From: Pseudomonas laurentiana
GTDB lineage: Bacteria > Pseudomonadota > Gammaproteobacteria > Pseudomonadales > Pseudomonadaceae
Assembly: GCF_014648275.1 (NCBI RefSeq)
Contig: NZ_BMQU01000029.1
Location: forward strand, 1 to 40,707
DNA: 40,707 bases
Direction of reading: 5' to 3'
Shown: one piece after another, positions 1 to 8,230 of the stretch
How the letters are laid out: every line of letters begins with the position of its first letter
Numbering within the stretch: position 1 is the first letter of the stretch
Position numbers and translations under genes: made by a program
The notes under the pieces: model-generated
What the model was told of the DNA's origin: nothing
The model's database searches: none
What the model saw: the letters and a program-made list of their open reading frames with translations, nothing else

Positions 1-72
1 ACTGTATTGGGTAGACATGGCAACACCTTACATCAGGTGTTGCACTTGCTCCTTGAGGCCGCCAAGCCAGCC

Positions 73-1095
73 ATGAGCGAAAGAACCACTTCAGCAAGCT
101 GGGCATCGGGAATCGTCAAGGCACTTGAGTTGGAAGGGCTCGACTGTCGCGCCATGTTCACCCAGATTGGTCTGGACTTTGCGGCGTTGGATGATCCCGA
201 CGCACGCTTTCCACAGGATGCCATGACGCGCCTCTGGCAGTTGGCCGTTGAGCTGTCCGGCAATCAGGCGATCGGTCTGAACATGGCCCGCGTTGTGCGC
301 CCGGCTTCCTTCCATGTCGTCGGCTATGCCTTGATGTCCAGTCGAACCCTGGCTGAGGGGTTCGAGCGTCTGGTCCGTTATCAACGAATCATTGCCGAGA
401 GCTCTGATCTGTCTTTCCGTCTGGAGCCGGAGGGGTACGCGTTGGTGTTGACGGTGCATGGTGATCACCTGCCGCCGACCCGCCACAGCGCCGAAGCCTC
501 ATTGGCGTGTGCCTTGTCGCTGTCCAGTTGGCTTAGCGGTCGTCCGATTCAATTGCGTCGGGTGTTGATCCACGGGCCGCAGCCTGTCGATCTGGAACCC
601 TATCGAACAGCCTTCCAGGCACCGCTGGTATTCGGTGCTGAGCACAATGCGTTGATTTTTGAACGCAGCGACATGGAGGCGCCGTTGCCAACGGCCAACG
701 AAGCCATGGCCACCCTTCATGATCGTTTTGCTGGTGAGTACCTTGCGCGTTTTTCCGAGAGCCGGGTAACGCATCGGGCCCGCCAGGTACTGTGCCGGAT
801 GCTGCCTCAGGGCGAGCCTAAGCGAGAAATGGTTGCCCAGGCGCTACATCTGTCCCAACGCACCCTGCAGCGACGATTGCAGGAAGAGGGGACCAGCTTT
901 CAGGCCTTGCTCGACGACACCCGTCGCGAGCTGGCCGAACAGTATCTCGCCCAGCCCGGGATGACCTTGCTTGAGGCCGCCTACCTGCTGGGGTTTGCTG
1001 ACCCAAGCAACTTTTTCCGAGCGTTTCGGCGCTGGTTCGATGTCACGCCCGGGGAGTATCGGGCACGCCTGGGAGGGTTGCTGCCAAGCGCTTAG
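73..1095 (+). CDS. AraC-family transcriptional regulator (OruR-like architecture)
   Basis: The protein has 340 residues from the ATG at 73. An in-frame TTG at 7 would add 22 residues that do not look like family sequence, so I prefer 73. The first ~200 residues match the arabinose-binding-like regulatory domain (the type found in OruR). The last ~100 residues are a double helix-turn-helix of the AraC type, with the typical LSQRTLQRRL and LLGFADPSNFFRAFRRW signatures. It should be a cytoplasmic DNA-binding activator responding to a small molecule; the ligand cannot be read from sequence. The gene converges on trkH with only four bases between the stop codons. Its promoter lies outside or at the very edge of the window. 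The family call is firm; the target genes are unknown. Confidence 0.85.
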   Translation: MSERTTSASWASGIVKALELEGLDCRAMFTQIGLDFAALDDPDARFPQDAMTRLWQLAVELSGNQAIGLNMARVVRPASFHVVGYALMSSRTLAEGFERLVRYQRIIAESSDLSFRLEPEGYALVLTVHGDHLPPTRHSAEASLACALSLSSWLSGRPIQLRRVLIHGPQPVDLEPYRTAFQAPLVFGAEHNALIFERSDMEAPLPTANEAMATLHDRFAGEYLARFSESRVTHRARQVLCRMLPQGEPKREMVAQALHLSQRTLQRRLQEEGTSFQALLDDTRRELAEQYLAQPGMTLLEAAYLLGFADPSNFFRAFRRWFDVTPGEYRARLGGLLPSA

Positions 1096-1099
1096 GCGA

Positions 1100-2554
1100 T
1101 CAATGACGCCAGAACGCCGGCATACACAGCACCAGTACCGTGATGATTTCCAGGCGGCCGAGCAGCATGCCGCCCGCCAGAATCCACTTGGCTGCGTCTG
1201 GAAGGCTGGAAAAGTTGCCGGAAGGGCCGATGGTTTCGCCCAATCCAGGGCCGACACCGGAAACGGTGGCTGCAGCACCTGTCAGTGCAGTCATCCAGTC
1301 GACGCCCAGCAACGACAAGGCCAAGGCGATAACGCAGATGGTGGTGGCGAAGAAGAACGAAAAGGTCAGGATCGAGCGCACGATTTCTTCATCGAGACGA
1401 TGCCCGTTGTACTTCTGCTTGATCACGGCCCGTGGGTGGATCAGTTGATTCAGGTTGGCCTTGAGCAGGGTATAGGCGACCTGGAAGCGGAAGATCTTGA
1501 TCCCGCCGGCAGTCGAGCCGGAGCAGCCACCGATAAAGCCCAGGTAGAAGAACAGCATCAGCGAGAAATTACCCCACAGGCTGTAGTCACCCAGTGCAAA
1601 ACCGGTAGTGGTCACCACGGAGGTCACGTTCAGCGCTACGTGGCGCAAGGCATCAAGCCAGTGGAGATCGGTCGTGGCCCAGTACCACGTGCCAAGTACT
1701 GCCCAGGTAGCCAGCAGCAGGCCGAGCAAGCCGCGAACCTGATGATCTCTTAGCAGCGCCTTGCGGTTGCCTCGCAGTGTTGCGACATACAGGGTGAAGG
1801 GCAGGCTGCCGAGGATCATCACCACCACGGCGACCCAATGCACTGCAGGTATGTCCCACTTGGCAAGAGACTGGTCGGAGGTGGAGAAACCACCGGTGGA
1901 AATGGCTGACATGGCGTGGTTGATGGCGTCGAACGGGTTCATGCCGGCGAGCCAGAACGCCAGGCCACCGAGGGTCGTGATACCGATGTAAACCATGACG
2001 ATCGACTTGGCGACCATATGCGAGCGTGGCATGACCTTTTCCGAGCGGTCGGACGACTCGGTCTGGAACAGGCGCATGCCACCGATGCGCAGCAACGGGA
2101 GAATCGCAACCGCCATGGCGATGAAACCGATACCGCCCAGCCAGTGCAAGAGCGAGCGCCAGATCAGGATGCCCGGAGACATGGTGTCCAGGCCGCTCAG
2201 TACGGTAGCGCCGGTGGCAGTGATGCCTGACATGCTTTCAAAGAACGCATCGGTGTAGCTGATGTGCTGGGTCAGCAGAAAGGGCAATGCCGCGAAGATA
2301 CACACCACCAGCCAACTGCTGACGGTGAGCAGGTACATGTCCCGTGGGCGCAGATGCACGTGCTCCGGGCGCCCGGGAACGACCAGTGCCAGGCCGGCTA
2401 AAAAGGTGATCAGGCTGGCCCAGAGAAATGAGGTCAAGTCGCCAGTGCGCTCGAAAACCACCAGGGTGGCCATGGGCACGACCATGCTGATTGCCAGGGT
2501 AATCAGGAAGATGCCGATAATGAAACCAATGATCCTTAAGGTCGGCAACGCCAT
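1100..2554 (-). CDS. trkH: Trk-type potassium uptake membrane protein TrkH
   Basis: The protein has 484 residues, the usual TrkH length, and is built of four repeated membrane-pore-membrane units. Recognisable segments are SMSGITATGATVL (first pore loop), AISTGGFST (second), SVVTTTGFALGDY (third) and ATVSGVGPGLGE (fourth), each with the glycine that forms the potassium filter. It sits in the inner membrane and takes up potassium together with the cytosolic NAD-binding protein TrkA, which is not in this window. The start MALPTLRIIGF at 2554 is typical for the family. It is transcribed divergently from the nitroreductase gene, from a promoter that overlaps the one facing the other way. Confidence 0.93.
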   Translation of the reverse strand: MALPTLRIIGFIIGIFLITLAISMVVPMATLVVFERTGDLTSFLWASLITFLAGLALVVPGRPEHVHLRPRDMYLLTVSSWLVVCIFAALPFLLTQHISYTDAFFESMSGITATGATVLSGLDTMSPGILIWRSLLHWLGGIGFIAMAVAILPLLRIGGMRLFQTESSDRSEKVMPRSHMVAKSIVMVYIGITTLGGLAFWLAGMNPFDAINHAMSAISTGGFSTSDQSLAKWDIPAVHWVAVVVMILGSLPFTLYVATLRGNRKALLRDHQVRGLLGLLLATWAVLGTWYWATTDLHWLDALRHVALNVTSVVTTTGFALGDYSLWGNFSLMLFFYLGFIGGCSGSTAGGIKIFRFQVAYTLLKANLNQLIHPRAVIKQKYNGHRLDEEIVRSILTFSFFFATTICVIALALSLLGVDWMTALTGAAATVSGVGPGLGETIGPSGNFSSLPDAAKWILAGGMLLGRLEIITVLVLCMPAFWRH

Positions 2555-2587
2555 GTGATCTGCTCTGACTCGATGCGGAAAGGCGCC

Positions 2588-2615
2588 ATTCTACCTATGG
2601 ACCTTTTTATGTAAA
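2588..2615 (-). promoter_or_regulatory. Candidate sigma-70 promoter of trkH
   Basis: On the minus strand, TTTACA (2615-2610) is followed after 16 bases by TAGAAT (2593-2588), about 33 bases before the trkH start codon. The -10 hexamer is one arm of a perfect 8-bp inverted repeat whose other arm is the -10 of the opposite promoter. Predicted from sequence only. Confidence 0.5.
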
Positions 2616-2624
2616 CGCTAGAAT
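2596..2624 (+). promoter_or_regulatory. Candidate promoter of the ydjA-like gene
   Basis: TAGAAT at 2619-2624 is a good -10 hexamer, 17 bases after a poor -35 (TATGGA, 2596-2601), and 31 bases before the start codon at 2656. The poor -35 suggests a weak or activated promoter. It overlaps the trkH promoter, so the two may compete for polymerase. Confidence 0.4.
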
Positions 2625-2655
2625 GGCCCTACATTCAATTACAGGGGGGTAGCCG

Positions 2656-3219
2656 ATGGAGGCTCTCGACGCATTGCTCAACCGTGTTTCCGTTCCACGC
2701 CTGGTGGAGCCGGCACCGAATGCTGCACAGCGTGAGGCGCTGTTTCAGGCAGCCTTGCGTGCACCCGATCATGGTCAATTGCGCCCATGGCGATTTCTCA
2801 CCATTGAAGGCGCAGCACGCGAACAACTGGGGCAGTTGCTCGTCGAAGCGACGGAGCTAAAGGGTGGCGCGACCCAGGCGACGCTGGACAAAGCCCGCGC
2901 CATGCCGTTGCGTGCACCGCTGCTGATTGTGGTCATTGCTCGCCTGCAGGACCACTTCAAGGTGCCTAAGTCGGAGCAACGCCTGGCCGCCGGATGTGCG
3001 GCGCACGGTATTCTGCTGGCGGCTCATGCCCAGGGTATTGGTGCAGTGTGGCGTACCGGTGATCTGTCCTACAGTGCCCACGTGGCCAAGGGGCTGGGCT
3101 TGGCTGAAGGGGAGGAGGTCATCGCTTTCCTTTACGTGGGTACGCCGCAGAACGAACCGCGCACGGCACCGGTGCTGGCCACCGAGGACTTCGTCAGCGC
3201 GTGGCCCATGCCGCGCTGA
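2656..3219 (+). CDS. ydjA: YdjA-like FMN-dependent NAD(P)H nitroreductase
   Basis: The protein has 187 residues, the size of E. coli YdjA. The start MEALDALLNRVSVPRLVEPAP, followed by AALRAPDHGQLRPWRF, closely follows the YdjA pattern, including the APDH segment near the flavin site. The C-terminal half carries GIGAVWRTG and VGTPQNEP, also family-typical. Members are FMN-binding dimers that reduce nitroaromatics or quinones with NAD(P)H; the physiological substrate is not known. The start codon at 2656 is preceded by a run of G residues (CAGGGGGG) that can serve as ribosome binding site. It stands alone, convergent with cpxA. Confidence 0.88.
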   Translation: MEALDALLNRVSVPRLVEPAPNAAQREALFQAALRAPDHGQLRPWRFLTIEGAAREQLGQLLVEATELKGGATQATLDKARAMPLRAPLLIVVIARLQDHFKVPKSEQRLAAGCAAHGILLAAHAQGIGAVWRTGDLSYSAHVAKGLGLAEGEEVIAFLYVGTPQNEPRTAPVLATEDFVSAWPMPR

Positions 3220-3250
3220 GCCGATTCGTGCTGCCAGTCGCCGGATCAGG

Positions 3251-4582
3251 TTACTGTGCAGCACCCGCGAGCGGTAAGGTCAGGGTTGCGATAAATCCGC
3301 CTTGTGGATGATTGGCGAGCGTCAGGCTGCCGCCATGACGCTCCACCGCTCGCCGGGCAATGGCCAACCCCAGGCCATGACCTGCTGCACTTTGCCCCGG
3401 GGCGCGGAAGAACGGTTTGCCCAGTTGATCACGGTGTTCGTCAGCCACCCCAGGGCCATGGTCGCGTACGCTGATGATGATCCGCTCATTGTCGCGAGTG
3501 GCCTTGAGCTCAATGGGCTGCCCTGGCGGATTGAAGCGTTGGGCATTGCGCAACAGATTGTCCAGTGCACGTTCCAGCAGTGTCGGCCAGCCCTGAAGGG
3601 CCAGCTCGGGCTCGGCGTGCAGGTGAATTTCCTGCTCAGGGGCATTCAGCAGTGCATCCTTCTTTACATTCAGCAGCACGGCCGAAAGGTCAATCGGTTC
3701 GGCCTTTGCCTGTTCGGCATCGACACGGGCCAATGCCAGGATTTCACTGATCAGGGCTTCCAGGCGGTCGCACTCACGGGTCAGTCGGGGCCATAGTGCT
3801 TCACGTTGTTCTGGTCCGGCGCGTTCTGCAAGGGCCAGTGCGATGCGTAAACGTGCCAGTGGCGAGCGTAGCTCGTGCGACACATCGCGAAGCAGCTGGC
3901 GCTGGCTGCCGATCAGGCTTTGCAGGCGTGCGCCCATGCGGTTGAAGTCGTTGGCCAGTACGCCAAATTCGTCGCGTCGGCTGGCCAGTCGAGCCAGGCT
4001 GTTTTGTTGGTAGGCGGTTTGCCCCAAGTCATGCACCGCGCCGCGCAGCCTTCCCAGTGGGCGCGTGATCGACAGCGTCACCAGCAGGCTGAACAGGGTC
4101 AGCACGACCAGCGCAATCCCCAACGCGCTCAATGGCCATAGCAGGCTTTCGCGGTGCCAGGCGTCAAGTTCCGGGTGGGGGATCCGGTAGATCAGCAGGT
4201 AGGTGTCACCCGTGCTTGGGCTGGTGTACTCCTCTGTGAGCCGGCGCCAGGGGAGCTGTCGTTCATCATTGTGCTGGCGAGCCTCAAAGGCGGCGGCACG
4301 GCGTGGGAATGTTCCTGGAACGACCGCATCGCCGCTCTCGTTGAGCACCTGGACGTCGATGTGATAACGCCGTTTGCGCTGTTCCAACAAGCCTTGCGCG
4401 ACTTCCGGGCCGGCCTGTTCGTAGCGCTCGGTCCAGTTTTTGGCCAGGGTGTTCAACCCAGGATGACGGCTGAGAATCCAGGCGTCCTGGTTCAGCATGT
4501 GGCCCAGCAGTATCGACAGGCCGGCAACCAGCGTGATGGCCAGCCAAAAACTGGCAAGGATGCGCCAGAACAATGAACGCAA
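3251..4582 (-). CDS. cpxA: CpxA-like sensor histidine kinase
   Basis: The inner-membrane sensor kinase is probably 443 residues from a TTG at 4582, which has GAGG seven bases upstream and gives MRSLFWRIL. A GTG at 4642 is an alternative but adds 20 unlikely residues. Layout: membrane helix at ~8-28, periplasmic sensor region ~29-145, second helix ~148-171, HAMP, then the phospho-acceptor helix with RDVSHELRSPL (His236), and an ATPase domain with LRNAQRFN, DHGPGV and GHGLGLAI. It should phosphorylate the CpxR-like regulator encoded upstream. The order cpxR, Spy-like gene, cpxA matches the PA3204-PA3206 arrangement in P. aeruginosa. The signal sensed is inferred to be envelope stress by analogy with Cpx. 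Confidence 0.88.
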   Translation of the reverse strand: MRSLFWRILASFWLAITLVAGLSILLGHMLNQDAWILSRHPGLNTLAKNWTERYEQAGPEVAQGLLEQRKRRYHIDVQVLNESGDAVVPGTFPRRAAAFEARQHNDERQLPWRRLTEEYTSPSTGDTYLLIYRIPHPELDAWHRESLLWPLSALGIALVVLTLFSLLVTLSITRPLGRLRGAVHDLGQTAYQQNSLARLASRRDEFGVLANDFNRMGARLQSLIGSQRQLLRDVSHELRSPLARLRIALALAERAGPEQREALWPRLTRECDRLEALISEILALARVDAEQAKAEPIDLSAVLLNVKKDALLNAPEQEIHLHAEPELALQGWPTLLERALDNLLRNAQRFNPPGQPIELKATRDNERIIISVRDHGPGVADEHRDQLGKPFFRAPGQSAAGHGLGLAIARRAVERHGGSLTLANHPQGGFIATLTLPLAGAAQ

Positions 4583-4645
4583 AGGAGGCACCTCTAACGG
4601 AGAATGCCCGGTGTGCCATGGCAGACCGGGCAGGTGTGGCACAGC

Positions 4646-5059
4646 TTACTGAGCCTTGGTGGCTTTTTCAGCTTTCCAGGCTTTGAACTCGTCCCATTCG
4701 GCGCGGCGCTCAGCTTCTTTTTTCTTCATTTCATCGAACTGTTTTTGCTGTTCGGGCTTGAGCAGTGCACGAATGTCGGCCTGGGTTTTGTCTTCCTTGG
4801 CCTTCAACTCGTCTTTCATGGCTTTTTGATCGGCTGCCGGGAGTTTTTCCAGGTAGCGTTGGGTGATCTCGCGACGCTCTTTCATCTGCTCACCCATGAG
4901 CTTGTGGACCTGTTGGCGTTGCTCGTGGGTCAGGTCCAGTTGAGCAAAGGGTGCGCCGCCGCGATGGTGTTCGTCATGGCGTGGACCACCTTCGGGCATG
5001 GCCATGGCGACAGTTGGCAGGGTTGCAGCGAGCATCAGAGCGATCAGGGTCTTGCGCAT
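4646..5059 (-). CDS. Spy/CpxP-like periplasmic LTXXQ protein
   Basis: The protein has 137 residues with a clear signal peptide (MRKTLIALMLAATLPTVAMA) and a mature part that is highly charged and helical. LTHEQRQQV and LKPEQQKQF are two copies of the LTXXQ-type motif that defines the Spy/CpxP family. These proteins act in the periplasm as ATP-independent chaperones (Spy) or as inhibitors of the CpxA sensor (CpxP). Its position between cpxR and cpxA favours a feedback role like CpxP. The start ATG has AAGGAGA upstream. The C-terminus is lysine/alanine-rich. A CpxR-type box lies ~82 bases before the start, so the gene probably has its own induced promoter. Confidence 0.87.
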   Translation of the reverse strand: MRKTLIALMLAATLPTVAMAMPEGGPRHDEHHRGGAPFAQLDLTHEQRQQVHKLMGEQMKERREITQRYLEKLPAADQKAMKDELKAKEDKTQADIRALLKPEQQKQFDEMKKKEAERRAEWDEFKAWKAEKATKAQ

Positions 5060-5140
5060 GGTGAATCTCCTTGTCTGAAACCGGTAGTGGCCGGATGTGC
5101 TCAGTGTAGGGAGATCAAGGTCAACGGCGGTCAGGCAAGC

Positions 5141-5156
5141 GTAAAGCTTGGGTAAA
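5141..5156 (+). promoter_or_regulatory. Candidate CpxR box upstream of the Spy-like gene
   Basis: Two direct repeats of GTAAA (5141-5145 and 5152-5156) are separated by six bases. The known CpxR consensus is GTAAA, about five bases, GTAAA. The site lies between cpxR and the Spy-like gene, ~82 bases upstream of the latter's start codon. The match is to both half-sites exactly; only the spacing differs by one. Confidence 0.55.
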
Positions 5157-5179
5157 GAGTCGCGGGTGTCGGCCTGACA

Positions 5180-5857
5180 TTAAAGGCTGTAGTAATAGCC
5201 ACGACTGCGCAGGGCGACGATTCGGGGGCGACCATCCGGGTGTGGGCCCAGTTTTTTACGCAGGTTGCTGACATGCATGTCCAGGCTGCGATCGTACAGC
5301 GTGAGCTTGCGTCCAAGGGCGATTTGCGCAAGTTCCTGCTTTTCCAATGGCTCGCCGGGCTGGCGCAGCAGGGCTTCGAGAATGCGGCTCTCGGAGAGCG
5401 TCAGGGTCTGTTCATGTTCATTGATGCTGATGACGCCACGGGCTGGGCTGAAGCTCAGGTCGCCGATTTCCAGCTGGCTGGGCGGTGTCGCCGGATGGCT
5501 GCGGCGTAGCACCGCGCGCAGGCGCGCAGTCAGTTCTCGAGGGTCGCAGGGTTTTGCGAGGTAGTCGTCGGCGCCCAGTTCCAGGCCCAGAATGCGATCC
5601 AGCGGCTCGCCGCGAGCCGACAGCATCACGACAGGCAGCTCGGCATGCTCGCTGCGCAGTTGCTTGAGCAGTTCAAGGCCGCTGCCGTCGGGCAGCATCA
5701 CGTCCAGTACCACAGCCGCTGGCGCGTACTCGGCCAAGGCCTTGCGGGCACTCTGGCCATCGTGGCAAGCCCTCACCTGAAAGCCTTCCTGGGTCAGCCA
5801 ACTGCTCAGCAGCTCGCAGAGTTCCTCGTCATCATCGATCAGTAACAGCTCGCTCAT
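5180..5857 (-). CDS. cpxR: CpxR-like OmpR-family response regulator
   Basis: The protein has 225 residues. The receiver domain (1-~115) has the acidic cluster LLIDDDEE, the phospho-acceptor Asp52 in VVLDVMLPDG, and the conserved lysine in YLAKPCDPREL. The winged-helix DNA-binding domain (~128-225) has LTLSESRILEALLRQPG and YDRSLDMHVSNLRKKLG, followed by RSRGYYYSL. It is the partner of CpxA and should bind GTAAA direct repeats, one of which lies just downstream of this gene. The start is seven bases after the stop of the coiled-coil gene, so the two are probably co-transcribed. In P. aeruginosa the orthologous regulator is PA3204. Confidence 0.9.
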   Translation of the reverse strand: MSELLLIDDDEELCELLSSWLTQEGFQVRACHDGQSARKALAEYAPAAVVLDVMLPDGSGLELLKQLRSEHAELPVVMLSARGEPLDRILGLELGADDYLAKPCDPRELTARLRAVLRRSHPATPPSQLEIGDLSFSPARGVISINEHEQTLTLSESRILEALLRQPGEPLEKQELAQIALGRKLTLYDRSLDMHVSNLRKKLGPHPDGRPRIVALRSRGYYYSL

Positions 5858-5864
5858 GTCTCAC

Positions 5865-6266
5865 TCAATTCAACCATTGCCGGCGCCGTCTGTAGCTACC
5901 GCTGGCAAAGATACCGCAGAGTGCTGCCAAGAGGGCAACTCCACCGCCAATCACGAACCATTGTTGTTGATCGGTCAACAGTTTCATCGGGCTGCTGGCT
6001 TGCAACTCGTTGAGCTGAGCTTTCAAGCGCTGGTTTTCCTGGCGAAGCCCGCTCAGCTGTGCGCTTTCGCGTGTGTTATCGAGATTTTGCAGTTGTTGGC
6101 TCAGCGCTTGGCGCTGTGCCTCGCTTTCCTTCAGGCGTTGTTGCAGCTCAGTGATCTGACTGCCGGCGCTAAGTGATAGCGGTGTACTGGCAGCGGTGTC
6201 TTCGGCCTGGGCAAGGGGGCTCAACAGCAGCAGGGATAGCAGTAGGGACAACGTACCTTGACGCAT
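5865..6266 (-). CDS. Coiled-coil membrane protein of unknown function upstream of cpxR
   Basis: The protein has 133 residues from the ATG at 6266, which has AGGAG at the right spacing; a GTG at 6284 is less likely. An N-terminal signal sequence (MRQGTLSLLLSLLLLSPLAQAED) is followed by a glutamine/leucine-rich coiled coil at ~35-88. A single membrane helix (VIGGGVALLAALCGIFA) and a short basic tail (SYRRRRQWLN) come last. This is the layout of YgiM-type proteins but without their SH3 domain. The predicted topology is a periplasmic coiled coil anchored in the inner membrane. It is probably the first gene of the cpxR transcript. I do not recognise a specific function; an envelope-sensing or accessory role is inference from position. 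Confidence 0.75.
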   Translation of the reverse strand: MRQGTLSLLLSLLLLSPLAQAEDTAASTPLSLSAGSQITELQQRLKESEAQRQALSQQLQNLDNTRESAQLSGLRQENQRLKAQLNELQASSPMKLLTDQQQWFVIGGGVALLAALCGIFASGSYRRRRQWLN

Positions 6267-6356
6267 TGGAACTCCTGATTCCACTCAAGTGTTCCAGAGG
6301 TTGTCGGCCGTTTAACGAGAATGATGAGCGATTGACGCCAGAAAGGCATGCTGGCA

Positions 6357-6382
6357 GGCGGTGCGCTGTTGTGCGCACCGCC
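6357..6382 (-). terminator. Strong hairpin downstream of yciI
   Basis: A perfect 10-bp stem (6357-6366 with 6373-6382) with a 6-base loop lies just after the yciI stop codon. The T-run on the minus strand is weak and displaced, so termination is likely but not certain. The ~120 bases between yciI and the coiled-coil gene hold this hairpin and presumably the promoter for the cpx operon, which I could not identify. Confidence 0.45.
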
Positions 6383-6389
6383 TCTGGCA

Positions 6390-6689
6390 TTACGGCAGGA
6401 CTTGCTTGAACGGCTTGACCACAACCTTGTCGTAAACCCCGGCGGCAATGTACGGGTCTGCGTCAGCCCAGGCCTGGGCGGCGCTCAGGGACTCGAACTC
6501 CCCGACGATCAGGCTGCCGCTGAAACCGGCTGCGCCTGGATCGTTGCTGTCGATGGCCGGGTGCGGGCCCGCCAGTACGACGCGGCCTTCAGCCTTGAGT
6601 TGCTGCAGGCGCTCCAGATGGGCAGGGCGCGCAGCCAGGCGGTTTTCCAGCGAGTTGGCAACGTCACTGGCGATGATGGCGTAGAGCAT
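6390..6689 (-). CDS. yciI: YciI-like protein
   Basis: The protein has 99 residues from MLYAIIASD at 6689; longer in-frame starts add an unconserved 11 residues. Conserved YciI features are the N-terminal strand, [26 protein letters not shown]-type core (shown here in part), the DADPY segment and a C-terminal VVVKPF. The family has a ferredoxin-like fold with a conserved His/Asp pair and is thought to be enzymatic, but no physiological reaction is established. It begins two bases after the yciB stop on the same strand, the yciB-yciI pairing also seen in E. coli, so the two are one transcript. Confidence 0.85.
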   Translation of the reverse strand: MLYAIIASDVANSLENRLAARPAHLERLQQLKAEGRVVLAGPHPAIDSNDPGAAGFSGSLIVGEFESLSAAQAWADADPYIAAGVYDKVVVKPFKQVLP

Positions 6690-6690
6690 G

Positions 6691-7287
6691 TCAGTCCTCG
6701 GTTTTCGGAGTGGTGGGGTCACTGTCGTGCAGGTGGCGGGACAGGTACACGCCCTGGCCGACCAGGAAAATGATGGTCATGCCCAGGCTGCCAAACACCT
6801 TGAAGTCCACCCAGAAACTCTGGAATGTGAACGCGACGAACAGGTTGGCTGCACCACAGAACAGGAAGAAAACGATCCAGGCGATGTTCAGGCGCCCCCA
6901 GATCGGGGCTGGCAGCGTCAGGGCGTGCCCCATGATGCGTTTGATCAGCACGCGATCGCCGATGAAGTGGCTACCGGCAAAGGCCAGTGCAAACAGCCAG
7001 TTGACCACCGGGGCTTTCCATTTCAGGAAGGTCTCGCTGTGGAAGGCCAGGGTCAGGCCGCCGAACACCAGGCAGGCGACCAGGGTCAGCCATTGGCCTT
7101 TTTCCAGCTTGCGCTGACGGATGAGCAGCGTGCCATAGACCACCAGAGAGCTGATGATCAGCATCGCCGTAGCGCTATAGATACCGCCCAACTGAAAGCT
7201 GTGGCCGGCAATTTCGACGGCGCGAGGTTCAAGTTTGTAGACGATGAAGAACAGGAGCAGCGGGATGAAATCGATGAATTGTTTCAC
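6691..7287 (-). CDS. yciB: Inner-membrane septation protein YciB (IspZ)
   Basis: The protein has 198 residues from a GTG at 7287 giving [14 protein letters not shown], the same N-terminus as the E. coli protein. An upstream TTG would add 13 residues not seen in the family. It is very hydrophobic, with about five membrane helices, and has [17 protein letters not shown] and [19 protein letters not shown], which are family-typical. YciB is needed for normal cell envelope synthesis and division and interacts with elongation and division proteins in E. coli; its molecular activity is not settled. It is divergent from rnm across a 66-base gap. Confidence 0.9.
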   Translation of the reverse strand: MKQFIDFIPLLLFFIVYKLEPRAVEIAGHSFQLGGIYSATAMLIISSLVVYGTLLIRQRKLEKGQWLTLVACLVFGGLTLAFHSETFLKWKAPVVNWLFALAFAGSHFIGDRVLIKRIMGHALTLPAPIWGRLNIAWIVFFLFCGAANLFVAFTFQSFWVDFKVFGSLGMTIIFLVGQGVYLSRHLHDSDPTTPKTED

Positions 7288-7353
7288 AGTGGCAGCCAGA
7301 AGCAGGATGTGACGGCATAATAACAAACATCAATGACAGCGAAAGCGCCACCT

Positions 7354-8217
7354 ATGAATGTTGATCTGCACTGCCACAGTACGGCCTCCGATGGCGCCTT
7401 GTCGCCCACGGCACTGGTCGCTCGGGCTCATGAACACGGCGTGCGGACATTGGCCCTGACCGATCACGATACCCTTGAAGGGCAAAATGAAGCGCGCACG
7501 GCTACGCGCGCGCTGGGTATGCAGTGGGTCAGTGGTGTAGAGCTGTCCTGCATGTGGGGGGGTGCCACCATTCATGTGCTGGGTTATGGCTTTCCACTCG
7601 ATGCCGCGCCGCTGAATGCGGCGGTCGATGCGCTGCACCAAGGGCGCTGGTTGCGTGCCGAGGAAATCGACCGACGGCTGGCCCTGAAGGGTATGGCCGG
7701 GGCGCTGGACGGCGCACGGGCCATACAGAAGGAGCTTGGCGACAGCGGCAATGCCCCGGCACGACCGCATTTTGCCGAGTTTCTGGTGCGCGCAGGCTAT
7801 GTCAAAGACCGTGGCGAAGCGTTTCGCAAATGGCTCGGGGCAGGCAAGCTGGGGGACGTCAAGCAGCACTGGCCGAGCCTTGAAGACACCGTTGAAACCC
7901 TGCGTCAGTCAGATGCCTGGGTGAGTCTGGCGCATCCGCTGCATTATGAATTTACGCGTAGCAAGCGCCGTCGGCTGATTGCCGACTATATTCAAGCAGG
8001 CGGGCAGGCGCTGGAAGTGGTGAACGGGATGATGCCAGCCGAGCAGGTGGGCACGTTGTCCATCCTGGCCCGTGAATTCGGTCTGCTGGCGAGTGCTGGC
8101 AGTGATTTCCATGGTCCGGGCGCCTGGTCGGAGATCGGTGTCTACCGGCCATTGCCCGAGGATCTGCCGCCTCTATGGCGCCGATTCAAGCATGAGCAGC
8201 CTATCGACGCGGTCTGA
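7354..8217 (+). CDS. rnm: PHP-domain 5'-3' exoribonuclease RNase AM (YciV/TrpH)
   Basis: The protein has 287 residues from the ATG at 7354 (MNVDLHCHSTASDG); an ATG at 7333 adds seven residues. The PHP-domain metal motifs are visible: HCH near the N-terminus, LTDHD at ~35, the central GVELS, SLAHPLHY and the C-terminal SAGSDFH. These bind a trinuclear metal centre. In E. coli the enzyme trims the 5' ends of 5S, 16S and 23S rRNA and degrades short RNAs. It starts the plus-strand run rnm-yciO-scpA-scpB-rluB with very short gaps, consistent with one transcript. The same gene group surrounds trp/rluB in E. coli. Confidence 0.88.
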   Translation: MNVDLHCHSTASDGALSPTALVARAHEHGVRTLALTDHDTLEGQNEARTATRALGMQWVSGVELSCMWGGATIHVLGYGFPLDAAPLNAAVDALHQGRWLRAEEIDRRLALKGMAGALDGARAIQKELGDSGNAPARPHFAEFLVRAGYVKDRGEAFRKWLGAGKLGDVKQHWPSLEDTVETLRQSDAWVSLAHPLHYEFTRSKRRRLIADYIQAGGQALEVVNGMMPAEQVGTLSILAREFGLLASAGSDFHGPGAWSEIGVYRPLPEDLPPLWRRFKHEQPIDAV

Positions 8218-8230
8218 ACAGGTAGAAAAT

